From: Balanoglossus misakiensis
Lineage: Eukaryota; Hemichordata
NCBI GenBank assembly: GCA_040954595.2
Contig: CM082576.2
Coordinates: 12,772,001 to 12,836,000, forward strand
Length of the DNA stretch: 64,000 nucleotides
Reading direction: 5' to 3'
A program made the translations under genes and the position numbers. Of the stretch, positions 27,047 to 40,500 are shown one piece after another. Every line of letters begins with the position of its first letter. The first letter of the stretch is position 1. Under the pieces are notes generated by a model. It was given only the letters and a program-made list of their open reading frames with translations. It ran no database searches and had not been told where the DNA came from.

Positions 27047-28508
27047 GTTATCATATAGTTAATGAAAATATCATATTGGAATATGTGAAATTCTAGCTTT
27101 ATGAATCTTGTAGAGAAAGATTTTCTGATTTTAAAAAAATCTGCTGAAAGGAGTGATTATGTATTCTTGTGGTACATGTATACTTACTAGGAACGCAATA
27201 TTTTTATTTCATATGTGTCATTTATATAGGTACCTGGCAACTAGAATATTATGGACCAGACCTTGACCCTAAACTTTGGTCATCAACATGATCAATGCCA
27301 GCATGAATAAAAATAAAGTACTTGTTGACTGCTTGGATCCCATCTGTTACTAGTATTGCCACAGGGAACTCAGTAATTTTGTTATTGTTATTGTTGTTGT
27401 TGTTGTTGTTGTTGTTAAGATTGGTAATAAAATTTAAAAAAAATCAATGTGTCATTTCTTGCTATGTTTGTCGATGTTGTAGATAACTGTAAAAAAAAAA
27501 CCCAACCATAATCGTGGAAAACACGACCTAGGTCGCCGAATGTCACTACCGTCTTACATACAGGCAAGGGTGGAATCCACATGCCCTGATCTAGGCTCAT
27601 GGGCCACCTTCAAGGCCCTGAAAAATCACCCCATTCACCAGCGAGCGATTAAATTATGCCACCATAGGCATTGAAATTTATCTCACTGACCTAATTTGGG
27701 CTTCACTTCATCTATCGACCTGCAAACGAGTGGAAAAACGGCGATTTCCAAGTCGTACCCAGTCAAATTCAATCACATTTGAATGACGCGACCGGTGGTG
27801 ATGGCTCCATTTCTCTGCCTATTTAAATTGACCAATCGGGCGCCCTGTAAAGGCTGCCTCGGCCACCGCTCAACTCGTACGAGTACGTGTAACTGCGTTC
27901 AAAATAACGCGAAAAAAAGGAGGCGAAACCTTAAGAGTCATACAGATAAATGGATACTTCCCAACTTTGTCATAAAATCTACCATTTTACGTCTTGAATA
28001 CAGTGCAGTCGATAGTCAGAACGTACACTTCCGGGTGTTGCTCGTACGAGTTGAGCGGTGGCCGAGGCAGCCTTTACAGGGCGCCCGATTGGTCAATTTA
28101 AATAGGCAGAGAAATGGAGCCATCACCACCGGTCGCGTCATTCAAATGTGATTGAATTTGACTGGGTACGACTTGGAAATCGCCGTTTTTCCACTCGTTT
28201 GCAGGTCGATAGATGAAGTGAAGCCCAAATTAGGTCAGTGAGATAAATTTCAATGCCTATGGTGGCATAATTTAATCGCTCGCTGGTGAATGGGGTGATT
28301 TTTCAGGGCCTTGAAGGTGGCCCATGAGCCTAGATCAGGGCATGTGGATTCCACCCTTGCCTGTATGTAAGACGGTAGTGACATTCGGCGACCTAGGTCG
28401 TGTTTTCCACGATTATGGTTGGGTTTTTTTTTTACAGTTATCTACAACATCGACAAACATAGCAAGAAATGACACATTGATTTTTTTTTAAATTTTATTA
28501 CCAATCTT

Positions 28509-28550
<42 letters not shown>

Positions 28551-31500
28551 AATAATAATAATAACAACAACAATAACAATAACAAAATTACTGAGTTCCC
28601 TGTGGTATTGCGTGTACTTTGAACCAAAGTGCATCGACAACATTTGTTACATGTTAGTTTGTCGGTGTTGATAGTTACAGACATTGCTTCAAAGTGAAGA
28701 CAGCCTTCCTATATAATCAAATCAGTGAAATTACCAGAATCTCTAAAATGATTATAAATGTACACCCATTTGCACAAGTTATTTTTTTATGTAGGATATC
28801 AGTAACCATGGCAGCTGCATTGATGTACTGATCACATGTACATAAAATGTTCAACTAATATCAAAGAGCGCCCTCTAGTGAGAGAGTTCAGCTTTTCCTA
28901 ATTCTTCGCTTTGCCCGCTGGAAATATCTTATACATACAAGTAATTTGTTTCTAATCTGCATCCAAATATTTCTTTTGTGTGAAACAAGACATCAAATTC
29001 TAACATTCCCCTGGGCAACTTAAGGTGAATTTGGTCACTTAAATTGTAATGCAGCTAAACAAATGGTGAGTCATTGCCGGAGGATGAATTTGTTTCAATG
29101 AAAGTAAAATGAACGTGTGTGTGTTGCTATGGTAACCTGGTACCCTACTTAAAGAGGGTGAATATGTCAAGTTTGAAGGGTTACTTAATGAGTAACAACA
29201 ATGAAAATGTCAAAATAGATGATTCTGGTTTGTTTGTATTACGGTAGTCATTTTTAAATGAATTGAAGACTGAAAATATTTGGTCAACAGTATAAGACAG
29301 TGCTAACATGTAATTGTTCATATTTACATCAAGAGTAAGTTGGACTATTTGTAATTACTTGCAAAAACAGTTTTTCGTGATGTGTATTCTGTCACTCTGT
29401 GTTGTACAACAACTCTGGTCTCAACATTTTTTCCCTGCCTTTTTTCGCCAGAAACTCTCACGCATCTGGTACTCGGTGAAAGTCAGCTGGAGCTATACGT
29501 CAGGGAACACCCTCTGAAGGAAGAGAGCACGAAACCGGCCAAGAAGGAGCTGGAATCAGCCAAGAAACATTTACAACAAGCGTTAAAGGGAGAGACGAAG
29601 GTAAACCTGTTATCTTACTTGGTCTGTGGAAACCATGGTGTGTGCACCCTAACCCACCAATGTGGACACATACTTAGAGAAAAGCACTGAGAAGTACAGA
29701 AATGTCACAGTTGAAGTACCGGTAATATGCAAGTTTGTTGGGTCAAGCGATAAGCCTGTGTCCTGTATTTCAAATTTACCCACAGCGTACAGAAAGTACG
29801 TGTTGATTTTGAACTATCAGAATGTTAATTGGCTTTCAGTATGTATTAAAATTGACATGTGGATTTCATCAACTTGGTATTTCCAATTCAAAATGATCAT
29901 AACGTTTCTGCAACAATGACAGGAGGTTTGAGCTTCGCAAATTCTGTTGCTCTCAAAGTATAATAGAACTTCACAAATTATACTTGGTAAGGGCATTTAA
30001 TAATTAATGATTTAATGAATATTACCAAATTTTCAACATTTCAGATTTGCGGTATTCATTTTCTTTTGTAAAATTCCATTAATCTGAAATTAACAGCTTT
30101 AATTATTTTATTCAGAATAGCAATAAATGCTAATTGATAAGTTAAGTTGACAGTGAGGTTTTCTCCCAAGGGTGTTGTGATTGACATTATAAAAGTGTAA
30201 TGAGCGAGGATTAAAACATTGAAAACCCATCATGGTGTAATCACACAGGAGTGATTTCTGTTCGAGAAAATACTGGAGGTTCTATTATCAAAATGGCATT
30301 GAATGTCACAAATGGAACTGCTTTTCTGCAAATTGAATTACTTTTTGCTTTTCTGATTTCTTAAGTAGTTTGGTTGTTATGACAAGCAGCCGTACACTTG
30401 GTCTGTTGGGACGCTGTTTTTTAATTAAATATGGAGTTAGGAAATCCGGCGATAGACATCGTCGTGTTTTATCAACACAAGCACTAAGCACAAATCATCG
30501 TTTTTGATTACTCACAGTGACACTCGTGGCCTGTGCATTTTACACTTTTGCACAAAAAAGAAAGAATTGCCAAAGTCCGATTCTTCGATTGATTAATTAA
30601 AATTGCACACAAAGTGACATTTCCCTTTGATTCTGTTTTAGTATGGCTGGGTACAGGAAGCTCGTCTGCTGCTTGGCAAGCTGTACTTCGCCATTGGTGA
30701 CTACGAAGAATGCCTCAACTATTACGGCAAGGCTGGCTTGGACGATCTGACGGTGGAAAGTATGAGCAATCGCATGCTAAGAATGATAGCGGAGGCCTTT
30801 GCAGTAAAAGGTGTGTGAGAAAAGCCCTTTATTTGATTTTTTGCTGGGCAAAGTAAACTCAATTCCAGCAAGAAAAAAAAGAACTCAGCTGCAGCGCTTG
30901 GATAAAAAATGATAGACATACTTTACAATTATCACAGTGTATCAAATTTAATTAATTTTAAAACTTGTGCTTTTACAACTAAAAGTGATGAATGCTTTTG
31001 AACGACGACGGGAAGATGTGGAAAGAATAATTGACTGTGTGCTTAAACCTTTTCAAATCTGTTGACCCCCTGCTGTGTCAGGACTGAACATATAGATTCG
31101 ATGTCTCCTTGGTTGCTATGGTTTCTTGGTAATCACTACATGCTGTCTCCTGTCACTAGTATGATGGTGATTGTGATACAGTTCTAGAACAGCAGCCATC
31201 TTTTCATTCCAATGCCAGTATAATTAAATTAAACCAAGATGAATTCAGAGGATGGCAATTTAAATAAAGGTGTTCAAAAATAATTCAAACGTGTTTCCTT
31301 CGCGCACAAAAAGAATTATGCATTATGCCTTGTATGTACAGACTAACCCTTTCATATTTTACATGTATGTACATGTGTGTATGTTTGTGTGTGTGTGCAT
31401 ACATGTATGCATGATACATGGAATAGTTCTTGGTTTATCAAAGTGTTGAATGAATTTTCAGTATTGTAAGAACAATATATATTGAGTATATATTTGTCTG

Positions 31501-34500
31501 CATTTTCATAATATGAATTGACCATTTCTAATACTATATTTCATAGGCATGGCATTAGAAAAGACACCAGCCAAAACCAGCAGTAAAATCAAGCTGGTCC
31601 AGATGGAGGAGCAGATCATATCGTGCTATGAGAAATCGGGGGACATCGCTCTGTTGTACTTGCAAGAATGTGAGAAGGGCAGGAGCAGCACTATGTCCAC
31701 ATCCAGTGCTGGATCTGGATACAGCGCTGTACCGACCACCTATGTTGGACCAATTCTAGAAACTGCTATACAGAGAGCTCCACTCCTACACATACAGATG
31801 GGGTAGGTAAAAACGAAAGGTTAAGGTTTAATGTAGGGGAAGTTGAGAATAAATTGGAATCATTGTAATATGTGTATTGTTGAAATTGGCCATAATGCAT
31901 TATGCTGTATACATGTACACAGATATTTTCATTTGTCTTTGGATGTGTATGGTGTTCAGTCATTTTCTGATACAATTCTCATGCAGGGCGATATCAATCT
32001 TGCCGTGACTCTGTGAACTAATAAATGTAGTGGAGTTTTTAAGTGCTATCCTTAGGTGGCATGATCATGTTTGGTCAAATCTCTTCTCTATTTACAGTAT
32101 CTTTTGTATCTCTACCCTTCCAGGGATTTGGATCGTGGAATAAACCGCTTCCGCCTCGTATTGCGGGCGGTGGAGTCGCGGGCCACCCAGAACGTGAGGA
32201 TGACCCTGGCCAGAGAGTTGGCGGAGGTGTTGCTGCGAGGGGTCTGCGAAGGCACCTACAATCCGCCGGCGCCGCCCACGGGAGTTCCCGACAAGTCTGC
32301 TTCCCTGAGTCGGCCCGGCGCCGGTGGTGTCATCGGCACGGCTATCAAGGTGGCAGGCATGAAGAGCGCCAACTTGGCTCTGAGACCGAGACAGTACATT
32401 GGAGAGCAGTAAGTTCTGTGTCTGTTCAATGGTGTTGCGAGAGCTTGGATATGTGTCCTGCTGGGTGATTGGTCAGTGGTGATTGGTCATGTGGTCGGAT
32501 CAGATTTACATACTCATGTTTATTCTAATGTGCCGAGTGAATACATGTAGATTGTCACAAGTTTGATTTTAAGAGGAACGATCAAGAACCACAATGATAA
32601 ACTGCCTACAGATTGTCTGTGTTTCTTTTTACTGGTATTATAAATGATGTTACTTACAAAAATTTACCTCAAGATGAAAAGCTAGCTGTGATGGGTTTCT
32701 GTGTGTTCTTCATGTGTATGTATAAAAATGTCTGTTGCTATGTCTGCATACATGTATGTGTGTGTATGTGAGCGTGTGTGTTGTGTGTGTGGTTACATTG
32801 TCATATTATGTAAGATTATAAACTGATGTCGTATACAAGGTTTTAATAACATCTTGGTTAAAATGTCCCTGCAGATTCTGTATTGTAAATAGTTTGTTGT
32901 GTTTCTGTCTATTTGGAGGTGCAGTCAGGTAGTATGTGATGCATATGTCCCAACTGTGGTCTGGTACTGTGGTGCGATACGTATATATGCCCAAAACTTT
33001 CCCAGCCTACCCTATTCTTCTGTAGATTTTTATGCAGTTCCTCTCATTTTTTGTACAGTTCCATAATTCCCAGTCTTGTTATCACCTCGGCTAAATCCTA
33101 TCCATTCCCTTCTCCCTATGCTTTCTCATCCTTGATTGATGACATCATTATGGAATCATTTTTCGGTTACTATTTTTTCCCCTTTTTTTGATATATCTTG
33201 CTTTTTCTCTTGTCATGGCTTTGATGTGTGTCCATCTTCTTCCAGCTATGATGAGAAGTAAGTTCTTCATCATCAACATCATCAACATCAAGCATCTTGA
33301 CATTTAGCGTTAACCAGAGCATGATCTTTAAGTCATACATTCTATTTTTGATTTTTTAATTCTTCTATTTTCACTAAACAATTCTGCCTGTATAGATCAA
33401 ACTACATATTTTGTCATGTAAACACACATTCATTTGTATGAAACATTAATTTCTGTCCTTAGCAAGCATGTCTGACCTCAACACTAACTTTTGTATTTTG
33501 TTTCTAATCACTGAAGCATACCTTATTCTAGAATACTTACGAGATTTATGTTTATTTTATTTCTGTGATCAAGTTGTCACTTTTAGAGGAACAAAGTCAC
33601 TATCTTTTCACGTAAATCTGGTATGGTGCCCGTAGATACTAAAGCCCCAAGTAGCTGTATTGAACTCCTTGTAGAATTTCGGTGTTTTTGTACTATGGTG
33701 AATAATAACACTGTGTGTGTACACATTTCCAAGAGTCAAAGCGACCAAAAAAGCTTATGATATTTGAAATAATACTCTGCTAAAATACATTTAGGAGCAG
33801 GTCAACTTTTGTGTGCATATGTAATGAGTTACTTCAAGCATCATTAGAATTCTGGACGATTACTGGAACTTTAGATATCATAGCTTCAAATCCAGAAGTT
33901 CTGAACTGTGTCAAAATGCACACACCATCCACAATCAAGAAAATTTCCCTCTTAGTGTTGTTATAGTAAGCAATTTTTATTCTTCTAATTATGTACTGTA
34001 AAAAGTCAATGGAAATGTGTCTGTTGTTTCCAACATCCTAGATGTGATTACAAAATACAGAAGTCATGTTCAATCTTCAGTTCAGGGGTCCAGTTGCTAG
34101 CTAGCAATCCCTAAGGTGTCAATTCAGTATTTGGCTTTAGAGTCTAGAGATCTCCTGTCTAAATAAGGTTGGATTTTCTTTCTTCCTCTGCTTTGAATCC
34201 AAGATGCAAGGTGCATGGGATGTTTCTTTTTTTTTCTCTACGCCATATTTTTCCTGCTGACCTTTTATACCGTGTTGACTGGATGGTATGTGGCACTGCA
34301 TACTTTTATTGCCGCTTGGTGCATTTCTACACAGATCTCATTGATGCGAATGTGACGAAGTGAAGGCCAGTAGATAACAAACTCTGAGCTTCTCCGGTTA
34401 TGGATTCATGGAATTCTGCCTCTATCAAAGCTTGAGCATGTTTGGAACTGTCTAGTCAATCTGCTGTGGGGATATGGTTGAAAAAAAATCACATTTGAGA

Positions 34501-37500
34501 TAAAAAAAAACAATGAAATGCTTAAGACTGACTGTCTGTTCATAAGCTTCTGCAGCATGCATGGGATAAAAAAAAATCATAAACTTGGCTAATTACATGT
34601 ACTTGCATGAATTGTAAGATATCAAGGTGTACATAGTCACAATTTGTCAAAAACAAGATGACACCACCAAAAATTCCTGTTTGAGTTGATTGTAGCTAAG
34701 TGGCTTATTTGTTTTACAGCTTGTTTGTCCCAAAGGAAGAAACGGAGGAAACCTTACTGCTGTTGTTGATCAGTGAATCTTTGGTGAGTTATTCTAGACT
34801 TCGTTAGGCTTTTGTTGGCTTCGTCACCAGATACATTCGTCATGTAAAAAACAACAACCCTGGATTGTACAGGGCTAGCCATCGCTATTATTTTGCTGTA
34901 CCGTTACAGTGATAAACAGCTCAAATCTGAGTTGACACATATATCCTCTTTTTTGTTTGTATCGACAGGCTACCAAGGAAGCCATTCTCAGCAGAACCGA
35001 AGAACACACGCAGAGTCGCATCCACACGCTGCACAATGCATGTGCCGTCTACGACTTGCTGACAATCGCGTTAGTGAGACGAGCTCAGTATAATATGCTA
35101 GCCGAGGTCAGTCTCTCTGCAACCAGAAGGGCGAGACATTTCCCCCTGTATTTGTCAATTAAGCAATAACCCCTGCCGAGATTTGGGTACAATTCGAGAC
35201 ATATAGCACGAGCCGTCAGGCGAGTGCTATATGGAGCGAATTGTACCCAAATCGAGTCGAGGGTTATTGCTATTATATTATATCAACAACTGTTTTTGTG
35301 GCATATCAGTGTCATTTTCTTACCGAAACGGCGTCAGAAAGAGAAATTACGATCGTGAACCAAAATGGCGACGACGAATGTAAACATGCGCGGCCGGGAT
35401 CGAGCATTAAACATGAAGCAGACGACAAAAAGTGACAAGACGGGCATCGCGCGTGGCAAAGCGACAAATATATCCACAGAGCAGTTCCAAAATAAAACGT
35501 CCGTTAATTCAACAGTATTTTTGTTTTATTTATTTGGTTAAAACACGCGCGACTGTGGTTTAACCGCACATTTTTGCTGCCGAATGCTAGTTCAGGGGCC
35601 CGTTTTACCACTGCTAGCCATGGTAAAACAGTATTTTACCATCGCTGGATTCAGCTCTCGTCCAATCAGAATCGCGGACGGTAGCATGATATAATATAAT
35701 TATAGATAAAGCGACGTACAATTTGTTGATGCGCAGAATTGTGTAACGTTAGAGAGTGTGATGCAAAGTCTGTGAAGAGGCTTTGATCTAGCATGTCACC
35801 TTATCATTCCTGCGAGGACCACTTTATATCATAGTGATATTACCCCAGTAATGATTACATGTACCTCAGTATTATTGACAAATGTTACTTCAATTCTCTG
35901 CTCTCCAACATTCCTTTTGACATTCAGTTGTACATTCCCACCACACTTTCTGATACAAACTTTGTCAACCAATGACCTGAATACTATATGCTGTATTCAT
36001 GACATATGTGTTCTTGCTTTGTTATTAAAACCCCAATTAATTTCGTTGCAGACGTTTGACAGGTCCATGAGGTTTTCGTTTGAAGAGTTCCATCTGTGGA
36101 TGCAGTTTGCCCTCTCTCTTATTTGTGCTGGAAAAGTAAGTATTAGCTCATCTGTTTTCAGTGGAAGGATGGGGGAGAGGAATGCAGGGGGGGGGGGGGT
36201 AGGTCAGTCATGTAGAAGGTGGGGATCACTCACATCATTTCAATATTGGGCAGTTTCGACAAATGTTAATTTTCTGTGATCTGAAGTTATAAAAGTTTTA
36301 TTTAGAATGATAACTACACGTATATTTTGCATGCCTATAATACCCATTATGTTATACATGTATACCCATACCACAGCTACGCCACTACCTGGTACCTCAC
36401 TAATTTATTTTCTATTTTACAGTATGAGAGAGCATTGCTGGTGCTGACAGAATGTAACAGACTTAACCCAGAGAATGCAATGGTAGCCCTCCACGCTGCT
36501 AAGCTCTGTTTTAACTCTCTGCAAAAGGTAGGATTGTGTACTGCATCCTTGCATTGTCAGTCATGAGAAATAACCAGCAAAGTTTGTACCAATATTTAAT
36601 AATATGTATTGCCATACACTAATTCTAAAGTTCTTACACTCCTACCAATGACATTCAGAAGAAACTGTCTATATCTGAAGTACATTCTAGAGACAAGTAT
36701 GCAGCTGCTGCAGCTGGTGTTTTTTTTATCACAGAAGTGTCAATTATTGCATTTTTCCTGGCTGGAAACTTGCAGGTGAAATACAGTCTGATTAAAAAAA
36801 CAGTTGTTAGATTAGACAGAACGTAGCAGTCCCTGCTATCACACTGGTACATGTACCTACACCTGTTCTTGTCAGTTGAGTTAGGGGTTTGTAACTACAG
36901 CAAGAGCGAGCTAGACACTTGAAGATGGGACTGGTTTCTTTAATAATATGCTAAATATGTAACTGATGTCAGCATTCAGCACAGTTACTTTCTTTGTTGT
37001 GGAACGGTTTCTAGCAATTTCAGTTTTGGAAGAAAAAGTATGGATGCTGGAATCTATCAAGGAGATCAGCCTCGTATCAACGGAAGGACCGTAGACAGGG
37101 TCACTCATAGAGATTAGACATTACCCATCACCAAGGGCAGAGGTCATTGTACTCTTTACGTGTCACTGTCAGGTGGGGATAATGAATGTCAGATGTGTTG
37201 TCAATCAGTGAACATTGAAAAAAATACTGAAATGATAGCGGATGTTATCCAGCAAGTTCAGGCATGTAGAATGTCAACCTCACGGAATTATCGTACAGAT
37301 GTTCATTTCAGGAATCAAAACATGGAGAAAAGAAGGCAACTGATATACTGTTGATATACTATTGCCAGTTTAATCCTCATCTTTGCTGTCATCAGCGGCA
37401 ACCTTTCTAAACTCGTCTGTTAAATATTACACCAGAATGATATCAGTACTACCGGGGGTACTACTCTGTATGAATAATACATCTGAAAATGAAATTAAGA

Positions 37501-40500
37501 TAAGAGTTGACAATAAATCAAAATAAGTTTCCATACTGCATGAGATAATTTTTGACGTGTTTCTGAAGGTAAGTTAATCACTGACATTTTGTAGACAGGT
37601 TTATGACCCAGGGAAGGTAACTTTTCTCTCTTTTTTGTGTGATATTTGCAGTTTGATGAAGGTATTGAGTGGGCTAAAAAGGTAACAGAACTGGGTGAAA
37701 CCACTCCGTTTACACACAAAGGGTACCAAGCACTGGGCATTGGTTACAGTCTGAAATCAAATGAAGGTAATCGTTTTCATACTTTAAATAATTTCCATAA
37801 TATGCATTTGTATCATTTTGGGCATGCGTCTCTATTCCGCATGTACTGGACAGAGTAGTAATTCTATTTCGGTCATCGGATCAAATCTCACTGATTGATA
37901 ACTGTTACTGCTGAAGTTTTAAGAAAGGAATGTTAAAGTCTGACTGAAGGGTTTTTGTCATTCAACTGGAAAAAATTGAGTAAAGGAGTGCTGTGTTTGC
38001 AAGGTTATGATAAAATGTTACTTGATATTCGGAGTAGTATCAGTTTTAAGATTTGAAATCCAGTACGCATACAACAAGAACTTGATCCATCTCAAGGTAG
38101 TATGGTCACTCTCAAAAATACAGAATAATACAGCCAGATAACCATATCAATAAGAAAATGGAAGGCAAAATTTAAAATAAGAAAGTCACTGGTAATATAG
38201 TGAAAGATGTTTTTTTTCTTCAATTGAACAGCAACATTACAGTCTGATAGACAGGAACTTCAGAAGGCAGCTTTGGCAGCTTTCAACAAAGCACACGAAT
38301 TAGATGAAAATAATTTTGAACATCTATTCTATATCGGACTACAGTTAGCTTTGACAAGACAGGTAAGCAACCAATCTTTGAAATATTTGCTCATGTGAAC
38401 ATGAAAATAACACACACAAAATAACAAATAACTGCCAAATCGTGAAAATATAGAATGGTGTGTGACGTTCAGTTTTTCTTGGACTTTAACTATTTTTGTC
38501 AAACCACATAACCTATACCTTTAAAGTTAATGGTTTTCTATTGGCAAAGCAGAATGTGAGAAATGTATTGCATGCATAACTGTAAAATTCCTAGTCAAAT
38601 CTGCGACTTACTTTCATGAATGGGATTTTTCAGTGACAGACCTGACCATTGCTCAGACATACATACAATATTTACACTATTCATATATAACATGATACAA
38701 TTTGTAGCGCTTGGAGAGAGTTTTATTCCTGCAAATAATTGATCTGATTTTAAATTTGATGCGACGTCTCAGGATCAGCTTCTGCTTGCAGCCACTATAT
38801 TTGGATATATCTTCAATTTGAGATATGTGGTAATAAAGTTTAGGCTTTAGTCAAATCAAATGGAACTATTGCTAATAACTTTAAACATTCTCAAATTACA
38901 GTAGCTATGATTGTTGAATCTTATTGGATACCTTTTGAAATTAAAAATCTTAAAATTTTTGGGATGCTGATGACGCAAAATGAAATTTATTTTCACTTTT
39001 AATATGTACCGTACGAATGAGTTACTAGTGTAAGCTGGTGTGGGTATTGTCATGGAATTATGCAGAAATGAAATAAGAAACCCACCAGATTGATAAAAAA
39101 TATTTCCACCATGAAATCATGGAGACACAAATATTAAAAAGGAATGAAAGTTTTCTCCCTTGAGTCACAGTGCTGAAAAGTAGTGTTTATTTTGAGCGGG
39201 TTTTCTAATGCTTTCAGTTTCCACTGGATAGTAAATCTGTGAAATTAAATGCAAAATCGCAGTAGACCTACATCTGTGCAAATAAAAACATTTGAATGTG
39301 CTCCGAACACACATCCGTAGGGAAATATAAAATAAAATGTATTCATTGAAACTTGAAACAACTTGAGGTTGCATGGCATTTATAGAGTGACAATTGGCAG
39401 AGCAAGCCACAGGCTGTCTGTAATGTGTGCTGTGTCAATAGATTTCAGAGGCAATCAGCTACGTGAAGCAAGCTCTGAAGCTGAGAGGGGATCACATGGA
39501 ATCACTGCACCTACTAGCGCTCTTGTTGTCGGCGCAGAAGAAATATAAGGAGTCTCTCAGCGTGTTAGAAGTAGCATTGTCGGAATACCCTGACAATCTC
39601 AGGTAAGAGAAATCAGCTTTTGAATGCAAATTGATGTCGTGACTTCATCGTAGCAGTTATTCTGACAAAGAAAGGCAGACAACGAAATGTTATCTTTTTT
39701 TTTTAATATAATGACGGCACCACCAGGGGACTTTGATGCAAATAAGTTAATTTTCAGAACTATATAGAAAGCAAATTAGCGCGCTTGTGGAGCGGAGAAA
39801 ATTACTTTACTTTGTGACAGTGGGGTGACCGCGGCGAAGTAATTTCAGAGAATGTGATTAAATGCTGTTTGGTTGGCCAGCCTTTGATCCTGTCTGCTCG
39901 TTTGTTCGCTACTTTCTTAATTGAGTGATTAATCAAAAACTGGTTGACTAGCTATTTGTGGGAAAGATTATGATGAACTGAAAATTTGCTTTTGGGGGAA
40001 AATAACAAAATGTAACCTGTCTGTTGTGGGTTCATTGACTTGATGGTTTGTATATGTGTGTGTGTGCACATGTATACATATGTGTGTGTGTGTGTATGTG
40101 TGTGTGTATGTATGTGTGTATGTATGTATGTATGTATGTATGTATGTATGTATGTATGTATGTATGTATGTATGTATGTATGTATGTATGTATGTATGTA
40201 TGTATGTATGTATGTATGTATGTATGTATGTATGTATGTATGTATGATTGATTGTATGTGCATGTTTATGTGTGTGTGCAAATATATGTACAATGTATGT
40301 ATATGTATATTTGTGTGTGTGCGTTTGGTGACTGATAGAAATTGACTCTGGGTTTTTGCATTTTCAGCCTCCTTTTCACCAAAGTAAAGCTAGACGAAAT
40401 GGTCCATGACCCGGAGGAGGCACTTGCCACATGCAAGCGTATGCTGGAACTGTGGCGAACAGTCCATGAAACAATACTCTCCAAGTGAGCATATTTTTAC

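Noticed and set aside
26884-27096. Poly-Met/Val frame
   Set aside because: It is a product of the GGT/GAT simple repeat.
28442-28684. Poly-Leu frame on the - strand
   Set aside because: It derives from the (AAC)n block of the inverted repeat arm.
39952-40345. Several overlapping Tyr/Val/Cys/Met and His/Thr repeat frames
   Set aside because: All arise from the (TGTA)n microsatellite read in different frames.
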